DNA of 64,000 nucleotides from Yersinia similis (GTDB taxonomy: Bacteria; Pseudomonadota; Gammaproteobacteria; Enterobacterales; Enterobacteriaceae), in the NCBI RefSeq assembly GCF_001053095.1, contig NZ_CGBP01000004.1, positions 133,659-197,658 of the forward strand, read 5' to 3'. The first letter of the stretch is position 1; each line of letters begins with the position of its first letter. A model generated the notes under the pieces. The model had not been told where the DNA came from, searched no databases, and worked only from the letters and a program-made list of their open reading frames with translations. Positions 19,768 to 27,615 of the stretch are shown piece after piece. The position numbers and the translations under genes were made by a program.

Positions 19768-21336
19768 CTATTGTTGGGTATTCGTTCCTTGAACTTCTGG
19801 TGTCGGGTTCTCCAGGAATTGCTTCATGGCCTTATCGGCATCGCGCTGGCCAATTTTCCATAGGATATCCACACGCCGGTTACGCTTGCGTCCTTCTTCC
19901 GTTGCATTGTCAGCTAAAGGATCGCTCTCCCCCCGTCCGATGGCACTTATTTCTCGTTGATGGGTTTCGTTGATTTGAGTGGATTCCCGCAGTTTATCTG
20001 CCACCACCGATGCTCTGGCCGCGGAAAGTTTGAGGTTGTTGTTACCGGAAGTGCTGCGGAACGGTTTGTTATCCGTATGACCAATAACCTCGATATCTCC
20101 CGGCCATGGGGCTAATGCCTGCCCAAGACGTTCGATATTCTTCTTGTTGATAAACTCTTCCGAGAGGGTCGCTTCACCCGTGCGGAACGCGCCGTCGGAG
20201 GTGAAGATTAATAGCCATCCACGCGGATCTTTCCTGACCTCCAACCACCCTTCATTCAGGATATTGGATAGAGGATTCGGCAAGGTCTCCATGATGTTGA
20301 TTTTCCGCGGTTCAGGTAGTACCCAAGTCAGAATGTTGCTGCGGATCTGTTGGGATTGCTGATGGAGATACCACGCCGTGACGCCGTAAGCACAAAGGCA
20401 CAGTGCGAAACCGTAGGTGAAGATTTTCAGCGCCTTGATATATTGGCGACGCGGAGAACCTTTAACCGCTTGCGCGATGGCCAAAGATTGTGTGGCGTCC
20501 TGGCCGTAAAGTTGCGTGTGGAGACGGCTGCGTAAATCCATCAGCAGAACCGCACCGTGCTCTATCATCTGGTATTTACCGTCAAAACCAAGGCACATAA
20601 TCAGATCATAGAATTCCAGAACTTCCCGGTACTGTTTCGGCGAGTTCATATAGACCCGCAGATGTTCGAAGCAGTCCTCACCCCCCCAGGCATCACGGTG
20701 AAACTCAACTAACAGACTTTGGTTGTAGGAGTCTGGGGTTTGCAGCCCGTTAAAAATGCCATCGATATAGGTACATAGCAGGTAAGACAGGTGGTTAATG
20801 TCTTCTTGCGGGTAGTTCTTTTTCTGCAAATGTTGCTGGAAATATTGTAATTCCCGCACAATCGGTGGCCTGACCTCTGCGGCGTTACGCGTCGGCCAGC
20901 TACGGATATTTTCTACCAGCAGCAGCAAAGGCATAGCCGCAGCAATATAGGCGTTATCCCAGGCACCCAATAACATCCCAGGGCGCTCATATAAGCCCCT
21001 GGAAATGCCATGCGGCATACGCTGTACCTTCGCTATATTGTTGTTATTCGCATTTGGATTGTTGTTATTCGCATTTGGCTGTTGCTGATACAAAGTTACC
21101 GGTGGCGCACTCGTGCGCGCCATGTTGTTGCCCGAGGCAGCCTGGTCCGCGAGATCTTCCTCATAGTTCTCCGCCTGTGACGTTGACGAAGAGCCACTTC
21201 TAGGGACAATCCCACCCAATGAGGCTACGGTGCTTTTGGCTTGCCACATTGGTGTAGTCAGTGACTGTTCCGCATGTTTTGCGCCATTGCGTGCTGCGGA
21301 AATGGCTGCACGGATCTGGCGTTCAAATTCGTTCAT
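19768..21336 (-). CDS. tssL: TssL (DotU) with C-terminal OmpA-like peptidoglycan-binding domain
   Basis: Membrane-complex component. Residues ~1-115 are a low-complexity N-terminus; ~130-300 form the DotU domain (RELQYFQQHL, LLCTYIDGIF, EFHRDAWGGEDCFEHL). One membrane segment (about 302-322) leads to a periplasmic OmpA-like domain with GHTDNKPF, LSAARASVV and RRVDI, which should bind peptidoglycan. It is therefore an 'extended' TssL that carries its own cell-wall anchor. I choose the ATG at 21336 (MNEFERQI): it overlaps the tssK stop as ATGA, and AAGGAAGG lies just upstream. A 21-bp tandem repeat gives two PNANNNN units. Confidence 0.92.
   Translation of the reverse strand: MNEFERQIRAAISAARNGAKHAEQSLTTPMWQAKSTVASLGGIVPRSGSSSTSQAENYEEDLADQAASGNNMARTSAPPVTLYQQQPNANNNNPNANNNNIAKVQRMPHGISRGLYERPGMLLGAWDNAYIAAAMPLLLLVENIRSWPTRNAAEVRPPIVRELQYFQQHLQKKNYPQEDINHLSYLLCTYIDGIFNGLQTPDSYNQSLLVEFHRDAWGGEDCFEHLRVYMNSPKQYREVLEFYDLIMCLGFDGKYQMIEHGAVLLMDLRSRLHTQLYGQDATQSLAIAQAVKGSPRRQYIKALKIFTYGFALCLCAYGVTAWYLHQQSQQIRSNILTWVLPEPRKINIMETLPNPLSNILNEGWLEVRKDPRGWLLIFTSDGAFRTGEATLSEEFINKKNIERLGQALAPWPGDIEVIGHTDNKPFRSTSGNNNLKLSAARASVVADKLRESTQINETHQREISAIGRGESDPLADNATEEGRKRNRRVDILWKIGQRDADKAMKQFLENPTPEVQGTNTQQ
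21037..21078 (-). repeat. 21-bp tandem repeat (x2) inside tssL
   Basis: Two identical 21-bp units (21037-21057 and 21058-21078) encode PNANNNN twice in the cytoplasmic linker of TssL. In-frame copy-number change would lengthen or shorten an Asn-rich linker without breaking the protein. Confidence 0.85.
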
Positions 21337-22688
21337 CCGAGCCTTCCTTGTCGCAAGCCCCATACTTCAAAACGCAACTCTGGGAAATCACCCACGATGC
21401 TGAGTGCGATAGCTGAACCAGACATCATTTCTTTATACATAGGATCATCATGGTCAACTTCGAAATAGACGCTATTCGGGTAATAAGGAATATATCTTGG
21501 CGGTGATGACATCGGGATCATCCGTGCGCCAGGCAATTGTAGGTCGATCAATTGTACAATTTTCTCCACCGGCCCCAGTTTGGTTTGCGCCGGGAAGTAA
21601 GTGCGAATGGTCTCGGAAGGCAGTTTGGAACTGACGGTGAAGATCAGTTTTTCCAGACGCAGTTGTGAATCGTTCTGGCACAGGTAAATATTGTCGCCAC
21701 GTTCGATAAACGGTAGAGCCACTGCCGGTGCTTCGATCACCAATGAGAGTGCGCGACGTAAGGCGGCAAACAGCGAGAAATACCCGTTGTGCGGTTCATG
21801 ATGCGTATAAAGCAGATCTTGTCTCGACCAAGGTTTTTCTCCGCCGGGGATAGTACTGAGACGCCCCAACAACCCAAGCAATAATTGGAACAACTGCTCA
21901 GGGTGTACCTGTTTTTGCATCAACACATGTGAAATTTTCAGGTTATATTCACTGAGTGTTTGCAGTAATAGCAGTTCCAGTAACTCCGATAACCCACCGA
22001 CTGAGAGCGTCACATCTGGCCGGTAAACCGACTCCAGTCGCTGAACGATCAACCCTAGCAATTCGGTTACCGCATTATCGATCCACCCTATGGCGCGAAA
22101 ATCCAACATCGGGGGCAGGAATTTATCATCCAGAATCAGACGCCCATCGCGGGTGCGCTCTTTGATATAGGCTACAGGCAGCATCGACTCTGCATCACTG
22201 ACGCTGGCACGTAAGCTGAGCTTGGATTGCAATTGCCCCAGTTGAAGGGTGGCGATCAATGGCGTTCCTTCAGCAGCGACGCCATGGTTTCGGTCTTGAA
22301 CTTCAGCATCCAGCGCAACGAAACGGCTACCTTGGTTACTCTTTTTCAGATCTATATAGGTATTGCCGGGTATATCCATCAGGACCGAAAGGCACACGAC
22401 ACTGCCTTGGCAGTTCTCCCCCGGATCAAAGGGCAGCGGTAATGGCTCATCACCCGCCATATGAAAAGGTGTACCGTCAGGGAAAACACCACTGGCCTGA
22501 TTGAGGGCGATCTTGCCCTGATCCAGCAGCCCTTGATTGATACTCAGGCTATGGAAGCCCCACGCCAGCGCGCTGAGGCTACGCGCCCGCATTTCAGTTA
22601 AATGTTCTAGATATCGTTCCTGTTGTTGAAAATGCTGGGGTTCCATCAGCATCCCTTCCACCCAAGCAACACGTTGTTTTGGCAGCAT
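21333..22688 (-). CDS. tssK: TssK, T6SS baseplate-membrane connector
   Basis: Baseplate protein that links the TssEFG wedge to TssL/TssM. The 451-residue protein starts MLPKQRVAWVEGMLMEPQHFQQQ, the family's typical N-terminus (W-x-EGM-x-L-x-PQHFQQ), and ends FPELRFEVWGLRQGRLG. I chose ATG 22688, with AAAGGA about 8 nt upstream; the open frame continues to a TTG but has no support there. It is coupled to tssL through an ATGA overlap and preceded by an 18-bp repeat array that separates it from tssJ. Confidence 0.92.
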   Translation of the reverse strand: MLPKQRVAWVEGMLMEPQHFQQQERYLEHLTEMRARSLSALAWGFHSLSINQGLLDQGKIALNQASGVFPDGTPFHMAGDEPLPLPFDPGENCQGSVVCLSVLMDIPGNTYIDLKKSNQGSRFVALDAEVQDRNHGVAAEGTPLIATLQLGQLQSKLSLRASVSDAESMLPVAYIKERTRDGRLILDDKFLPPMLDFRAIGWIDNAVTELLGLIVQRLESVYRPDVTLSVGGLSELLELLLLQTLSEYNLKISHVLMQKQVHPEQLFQLLLGLLGRLSTIPGGEKPWSRQDLLYTHHEPHNGYFSLFAALRRALSLVIEAPAVALPFIERGDNIYLCQNDSQLRLEKLIFTVSSKLPSETIRTYFPAQTKLGPVEKIVQLIDLQLPGARMIPMSSPPRYIPYYPNSVYFEVDHDDPMYKEMMSGSAIALSIVGDFPELRFEVWGLRQGRLG

Positions 22689-22704
22689 ATTATAAGTCCT
22701 TTGC

Positions 22705-22801
22705 AACTTTTTAGTCTGTTGAAACTTTTTAGTCTATTGACGCTTTCCAGTCTGTTGACACTTGCCAGTCTGTTGACGCTTTTGATGACCTACTTTGTTG
22801 A
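22705..22801. repeat. 18-bp tandem repeat between tssJ and tssK
   Basis: Four in-phase 18-bp units (22705-22722, 22723-22740, 22741-22758, 22759-22776), consensus CGCTTTTCAGTCTGTTGA, then a diverged 25-bp unit reaching 22801. The last unit covers the final codons and stop of tssJ (KASTK), so the array seems to have grown outward from the tssJ 3' end. It makes up nearly all of the 101-nt tssJ-tssK gap and would alter the spacing within the polycistronic mRNA. Confidence 0.75.
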
Positions 22802-23281
22802 CGCTTTTAATGACAGGGCCTTACCATCAACGAGCACCACACGGTTGAAATCAGCACGGGCATCAGATTTCAGCATTAATAGGCTTTTACCGTTACTCAT
22901 CTCCTGAAACTCAGCCGCGATTGCCCACCAGCGCTCTTGTTCAAAGGGAACATCGCGGGAATATTGACGCTCCTCCGCCGGCGCAAGGATGTATTCCGTC
23001 ACGCTAACGACTTCACCTCCTACACTGATGCCACTGCATAGCGTCCCCTGATACAAACCAGGGGGTGACCACCCCTCTTTATTCAGCTCAATAATGCACA
23101 CCTTCAAGGGCTGTGCCTGACCGTTGGGCCCAGGATTGATGAGAGGAGCCGCAATAACCTGCAAGTCAATCCGCCGTTTCTGTAACGCCGCTTCCGAGGA
23201 CGAGGAAAACCAGCTACAGCCGCTGAGCAGGACGCAACCTGTCAGGATAAAAATAGGCAACACACGAAAGAGGCTACGCAT
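22790..23281 (-). CDS. tssJ: TssJ, T6SS outer-membrane lipoprotein
   Basis: Outer-membrane lipoprotein that binds the periplasmic part of TssM. The 163-residue precursor has a signal peptide MRSLFRVLPIFILTGCVLL and lipobox LLSGC, so Cys ~24 becomes the lipidated N-terminus. The body carries the family pattern LQVIAAPLINPGPNGQAQPL, then FEQERWWAIAAEFQE. The ATG at 23281 overlaps the stop of the PAAR-like gene by 8 nt (ATGCGTAG), suggesting translational coupling. The Ser following the Cys favours outer-membrane sorting. Confidence 0.9.
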   Translation of the reverse strand: MRSLFRVLPIFILTGCVLLSGCSWFSSSSEAALQKRRIDLQVIAAPLINPGPNGQAQPLKVCIIELNKEGWSPPGLYQGTLCSGISVGGEVVSVTEYILAPAEERQYSRDVPFEQERWWAIAAEFQEMSNGKSLLMLKSDARADFNRVVLVDGKALSLKASTK

Positions 23282-23639
23282 TGACAAAATACTTGGTCTG
23301 GCTGGGTGCAATTTGCGTCGAAGGCGCGTTGTAATTATTGGTCATACTCATATCTCCTAAACGTGTTGCTGGGCTTCCCTGAATGAAATACTTTCCTGAT
23401 CCCTGCATAGGATCCATCTTGGCCGAATGTGTCCCCGAGGCCGCCCCCATCACAGATCCTCCGTCTATCGTTGCTGGACGAATGGTGTTGAGATTCTGTT
23501 CGTTACCCCCACAGCAAAAATAGTTACTGACATTAGGAATACCATTGGCGTTGGGCGCGGTGTTGGGAGCAGATATCGGGATCATCGGGTCACTACCGGT
23601 AAAGCTGATCCCACCTGCGCGAGTATTGGCTGCTGTCAT
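23274..23639 (-). CDS. PAAR-like (DUF4150) spike-tip protein
   Basis: PAAR and PAAR-like proteins cap the VgrG trimer and sharpen the secretion spike; DUF4150 members have this fold with a variant metal site. The 121-residue protein shows PMIPISAPNTAPNANGIPN near the start, SVMGAASGTHSAKMDPMQGS in the middle and GSPATRLGDMSMTN, matching the DUF4150 pattern. No C-terminal toxin domain is fused, unlike many members of the family. It lies between the DUF3540 gene (5 nt gap) and tssJ (8-nt overlap). Confidence 0.8.
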   Translation of the reverse strand: MTAANTRAGGISFTGSDPMIPISAPNTAPNANGIPNVSNYFCCGGNEQNLNTIRPATIDGGSVMGAASGTHSAKMDPMQGSGKYFIQGSPATRLGDMSMTNNYNAPSTQIAPSQTKYFVNA

Positions 23640-23644
23640 CGTGA

Positions 23645-24262
23645 TTACCCCATATGAACCTGTCCGCCGTCGATTTTAAGCACGGCAGAGGCATTTAATG
23701 ATCCGATACGGCTATTAATCATCAAGCTTTGATCAGCTAACTGATTAATGTGGCGGGCATGTACATCGTCGGTATTTTCAACTTCTCGACTCGCTTGCTT
23801 GGCTCTCACGAATAGAGAGTCAGCAACCTGATGCATCGTTTTAGCCACCCATAGGGTGGTGCGAGTCAGCAATGAAAAATGACGCGTGTGGATCTCAACG
23901 CGATCCGGGCTGTGGATCTCTAATGCGGTGGTAACAAGGTGCAAAGGCACGTCACCACTGTTCATCACCAACGGAGCGTCAGGGCTGGTACGGTATAAAA
24001 TGGCCGTAATGTAGATCTGCTGCTGGTCAATAACGGCACTGACCAGATCACCGTTTTCTGGCTGAAATAGACAACTGGACGCCGTGATTACGGGCAACGT
24101 TTCATACCCGAGCAGTGATACGCTGGCGTTACCTGGGCGGATAACCTTCGCGGTTATCACCTGTGGTGGTGCAGATACGGCTGGCAACGGCGTCCGTGGC
24201 GAATAAGACAGATAGTTGGGTAACGGATTTTTGGGTTTTAGCAACGTGGTTAATCTAGACAT
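23645..24262 (-). CDS. DUF3540 protein of the VgrG-PAAR accessory module
   Basis: A DUF3540 protein of 205 residues, a family found next to PAAR-like, DUF2169 and pentapeptide genes in T6SS loci; its precise function is not established. Supporting features are the N-terminal OB-like part (AKVIRPGNASVSLLGYETLP) and the C-terminal NTDDVHARHINQLADQSLMI and KIDGGQVHMG end. I chose ATG 24262: CAGGAG lies about 8 nt upstream and the ATG overlaps the previous stop by 8 nt (ATGTCTAG). The longer open frame starts inside the upstream gene without a ribosome site. Confidence 0.78.
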   Translation of the reverse strand: MSRLTTLLKPKNPLPNYLSYSPRTPLPAVSAPPQVITAKVIRPGNASVSLLGYETLPVITASSCLFQPENGDLVSAVIDQQQIYITAILYRTSPDAPLVMNSGDVPLHLVTTALEIHSPDRVEIHTRHFSLLTRTTLWVAKTMHQVADSLFVRAKQASREVENTDDVHARHINQLADQSLMINSRIGSLNASAVLKIDGGQVHMG

Positions 24263-25358
24263 AGCGGCTGGCTCCTGAAGGTATCGAAGGAAATTTAGGG
24301 TTATTTTTTGGACCGGGTTGATGATGGCCATACCAGTTATCAATCTGGCTCAGCAAGGGATCCGGCATTTGTAGCGGTGTGTCCAGCGTGGGTATTTGCG
24401 CGCCGTGGATACGGGTTTTGCTAAGTTTACTGGCCTGTAACGACGACTCGCTCAACATGCAACTGCGCAAATCAGCTTTGGTTAAATTGACCTGCGTTAA
24501 GTGACATCGCGTCAGATTGGCCCGTAGCAAAGAGGCGTTTTGCAAATCGGCGGTGTCAAAATTGCAATCGCGCAATGTGGCATCAACAAACTGCGCCGCC
24601 GCTAATTGCGCCATGTTGAAGTCACAGCCCTCGAGTGTCGCTTCACTGAACAGCGCGGCGGCCAAATTAGCGTCACTGAACCCGCACTGTGTTAGCGTGC
24701 TTTTGTGAAAATTACTGTTTTCTAGCGGCTGGTGACGAAAATCCACTTGCTCAAGTTGGCACTGACTCCATACCACCGTATCGCTACGAATCGCTTGATA
24801 TTGGCACTCTTTCAGTACACAACTGCCCATCACCTGACGTATGAGATCGCTGTTTTTCCACACTGACTGTTGGATAGTGCATCCATGCCAGCTGGAATCT
24901 TGCATTTTGCTATCACTCATCGTCAGGTGAGTCATCGGGGTGTCTTGCACTGTCCAATAATTAAGCTGGATATCCTGCAATTGGGCATCATCGAGCTGAC
25001 AACTGGTGAGCAACCAGCGCTCAATTAAGCACCCCGTGAGGTAGCATCCCTGCCATTGCACCTCTATACATGAGGCATTGAGTATAGAAACGCCTTGCGC
25101 TGAAACGTCATTGAATTTACAGAAACGGAAACTGCAGTTTTCCACTCTGCCACCGTCCAGTCGCAGGTGCGTAAAATGACAACTTTCAAAATGAATATTG
25201 CGTACCGCAATCTCGGCAAATGAAATATCCGTGAAGGTGCATTGAATAAAATAAACCTCGGACAGCGTAAACTGCTGCAACTGACGCTGCGTAAAGTGCC
25301 GGCCAATGATCCGACGTGGGCCGTCGGGAGGCATAATAGGGGTGTCAGACGGTGTCAT
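24255..25358 (-). CDS. Pentapeptide-repeat protein of the T6SS locus
   Basis: Most of its 367 residues form pentapeptide repeats (pattern A(D/N)Lxx or xCxFxx, e.g. CGFSDANLAAALFSEATLEG, CHLTQVNLTKADLRSCMLSE), which fold as a square right-handed beta-helix. It is unusually rich in Cys and Trp for this family. It directly follows the DUF2169-pentapeptide gene, whose C-terminal half is similar, so one may have arisen from the other. AAAGGAG precedes the ATG. A role in shaping or loading the spike is inferred from context only; some pentapeptide proteins instead mimic DNA or serve as cargo. Confidence 0.75.
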   Translation of the reverse strand: MTPSDTPIMPPDGPRRIIGRHFTQRQLQQFTLSEVYFIQCTFTDISFAEIAVRNIHFESCHFTHLRLDGGRVENCSFRFCKFNDVSAQGVSILNASCIEVQWQGCYLTGCLIERWLLTSCQLDDAQLQDIQLNYWTVQDTPMTHLTMSDSKMQDSSWHGCTIQQSVWKNSDLIRQVMGSCVLKECQYQAIRSDTVVWSQCQLEQVDFRHQPLENSNFHKSTLTQCGFSDANLAAALFSEATLEGCDFNMAQLAAAQFVDATLRDCNFDTADLQNASLLRANLTRCHLTQVNLTKADLRSCMLSESSLQASKLSKTRIHGAQIPTLDTPLQMPDPLLSQIDNWYGHHQPGPKNNPKFPSIPSGASRYV

Positions 25359-25383
25359 TCCATGCTCCTTTGAAACATGATAT

Positions 25384-27603
25384 TTATGCCGGGACGGTGT
25401 AACGACGCGGGATCCAGTGCGTCTTTTCCGTCAAACAATGTTCAAATCGGGTGTCCATGTTTTGGCTGATCATTGCCAGATTGGCGCCCGCCAGATTGCA
25501 GCGCTGGAAACTGGCATCACGTAAATCAGCGTTGTAAAACATGCTTTGCTGTAAGCTGGTGTTCTGCCAGTGGCTATGGACTAAGTTGGCGTCTTTCAGC
25601 CGCACCGCGGTCATATCACAGGCAATCAACGTCGCCTGCGAGAAATCAGCCTTATCGCAGCAACTCTCCAACATCGAACAATTAATAAAGGTACTGGATT
25701 GTAAATTGACCTTGAGGAAGCCCATTTTATTCAGGCTGCACTGCTCAAAATGCGATTCAGAGAGATCGGTATTCAGGCCCGTAGTCAGGCTGTTGAGATA
25801 ACAATGACTCAAGCGCGCGCCCACCCAACTGCTGCTAATAAACGAGGTTTTCTCTATCGTACTTTCGGAGAAACAAGCCTTCGAACCGTCGCATTTTTCA
25901 AATATGCAAGACGTAATGATGACCTGATTAAATTGTGTTTGATCACAATGTGTTTCGGATAAGAAACAGCCATTCAGCGTACAATGCTCAAACGTGCCAA
26001 GGCTGAAGTCACTGTGGTTAATCAGGCAGTTATCTAATGTATTGTCGATAAAATGACACTGTTTAAACAACCCATGCTCAAAGGTAGATTTCTCCCATTT
26101 ACAGTGGGTAAAGGCAGCTTTTTGCCACTCAGCCTGTTTAAACAAACAGCTACTTAAATGCACATTGTTCCAACGGGAGTTTTCAAAATCACTTTGCGTA
26201 AACTGGCAATGCTCGAAGGTACAGTCTTTAAATGTCGTCTTATCGAAATGGCAACCGGTAAACATGCAATAGCGGAACTGCTTGTTGTCCAAGGTCATTC
26301 CAGAGAAGTCAGTCCCTAAAAATGTGACGTTGGTTGCCGTATCTTCTTTGCTTTCCAGCCATTGGGTTCCCGCTTCCTCTTTACCGGCGGCGGGGACGTT
26401 CAAATCACCCAGCGTCTCTTGTTCTTCACTCTTCTGCTGTTCCTGCCGATCGATAGCATCCTGAACATCCTGATAGAAACGTTCGGACTCTGCTTCAGAC
26501 ATGGCGGAGGCGCTATAACGCAGCGAGTCTGGGTGATCTGCCAGATCCCGAATCACGTTCAGCGACATACCTTCTGGCATCAGTTGCGGATCTTTGAGGA
26601 ATTCAAAACTCGCGACACCTTCAACGCTGCGACTTTTATAGACCTGTTGGTAATATTCCAACTCACGTAGCGAATGGGAGTAATCCAATCCCACCAGCAA
26701 CGTATCGATAGGCTCATCAAAAAGGTGGGTCAGTGGCACGCTACCGGTAAACACCATTAGCCCCATGTCGTTATCCGGTAACAGCCACAATGTTTTCCGC
26801 AGCAAGGTCACCTCACTAGGTGGCGCTGAAGGGTTATCCCAAACAAACGCCCTCGCACTGACCGCAGGAAACGTGCCGCTGATCTCCGCATTGTCCGGGC
26901 GAAAGCCGGTGAGTTTGAACGGCACGTTATCAGGCCAGGCGCTTTTCTTCAGCCACTGCCCTGGCGGAGCCATTTGGAAATAACGACGGTCAATTTTCGG
27001 TGGCAAACCGGGATAAAATGTTTCCAGATATTGAGGATCGGTCATGGTCGAGGCGACCTCATTGATATGCACTTTACGCAGTTGGAAATCATGGGGTACT
27101 GGTGACGGGGACGCCAGCGGTGAGCGAACGATAGCAGAGCCGTCCAAGCCTAAAGACATAATCGTCGGTTTTCGCTCATCGTTATACCCACGTCCCAGTG
27201 GATTCTCCTTACAGCCTTTGCCTCCCCAGCTTTGTGTATGGTCCATCGACATACGTAAGAAAGGTTTAATGACCAGCCCCGTTTTGTTGCTTTCGCCCTC
27301 AATACACCAGCGCCGGGTTAGTGAGCCAACACTAACCTCTGCACTCAGCGAGGTAACCTCTTCCCCAATACCGGCATGACCGGCCAGCAAAAACTCAGCA
27401 AAGGGTTTTGGCTCAGCAGTGTCCAACATGCGGAAAGAGAGCGGTGCCGCTTTCCATGCCTGCCAGATCTGTGACTCCGTCACCATATGCTCAGGTTTAG
27501 AGAGATAACAGCCAGCAACGACACTGATCCCCATATGGCTTTCATGGCCTATCTGGTAACTGCTTTTCAGGACCACGAGCTGTTGCGGGCGAATGATGCG
27601 CAT
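25384..27603 (-). CDS. DUF2169-pentapeptide fusion, T6SS accessory/adaptor protein
   Basis: A 739-residue protein with an N-terminal DUF2169 domain (about 1-320; begins MRIIRPQQLVVLKSSYQIG, includes ENPLGRGY) and a C-terminal pentapeptide beta-helix (about 435-730; FRYCMFTGCHFDKTTFKDCT). DUF2169 proteins accompany VgrG/PAAR genes and are regarded as adaptors that help load cargo. It sits 12 nt after vgrG with a good AAGGAAG ribosome site. The charged linker (about 370-430, EEQETLGDLN) separates the two parts. Confidence 0.82.
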   Translation of the reverse strand: MRIIRPQQLVVLKSSYQIGHESHMGISVVAGCYLSKPEHMVTESQIWQAWKAAPLSFRMLDTAEPKPFAEFLLAGHAGIGEEVTSLSAEVSVGSLTRRWCIEGESNKTGLVIKPFLRMSMDHTQSWGGKGCKENPLGRGYNDERKPTIMSLGLDGSAIVRSPLASPSPVPHDFQLRKVHINEVASTMTDPQYLETFYPGLPPKIDRRYFQMAPPGQWLKKSAWPDNVPFKLTGFRPDNAEISGTFPAVSARAFVWDNPSAPPSEVTLLRKTLWLLPDNDMGLMVFTGSVPLTHLFDEPIDTLLVGLDYSHSLRELEYYQQVYKSRSVEGVASFEFLKDPQLMPEGMSLNVIRDLADHPDSLRYSASAMSEAESERFYQDVQDAIDRQEQQKSEEQETLGDLNVPAAGKEEAGTQWLESKEDTATNVTFLGTDFSGMTLDNKQFRYCMFTGCHFDKTTFKDCTFEHCQFTQSDFENSRWNNVHLSSCLFKQAEWQKAAFTHCKWEKSTFEHGLFKQCHFIDNTLDNCLINHSDFSLGTFEHCTLNGCFLSETHCDQTQFNQVIITSCIFEKCDGSKACFSESTIEKTSFISSSWVGARLSHCYLNSLTTGLNTDLSESHFEQCSLNKMGFLKVNLQSSTFINCSMLESCCDKADFSQATLIACDMTAVRLKDANLVHSHWQNTSLQQSMFYNADLRDASFQRCNLAGANLAMISQNMDTRFEHCLTEKTHWIPRRYTVPA

Positions 27604-27615
27604 AATGCTTCCTTT

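Noticed and set aside
22689-22706. TTG-initiated extension of tssK
   Set aside because: Family N-terminus and ribosome site fit the ATG at 22688; the extension lies in the 18-bp repeat.
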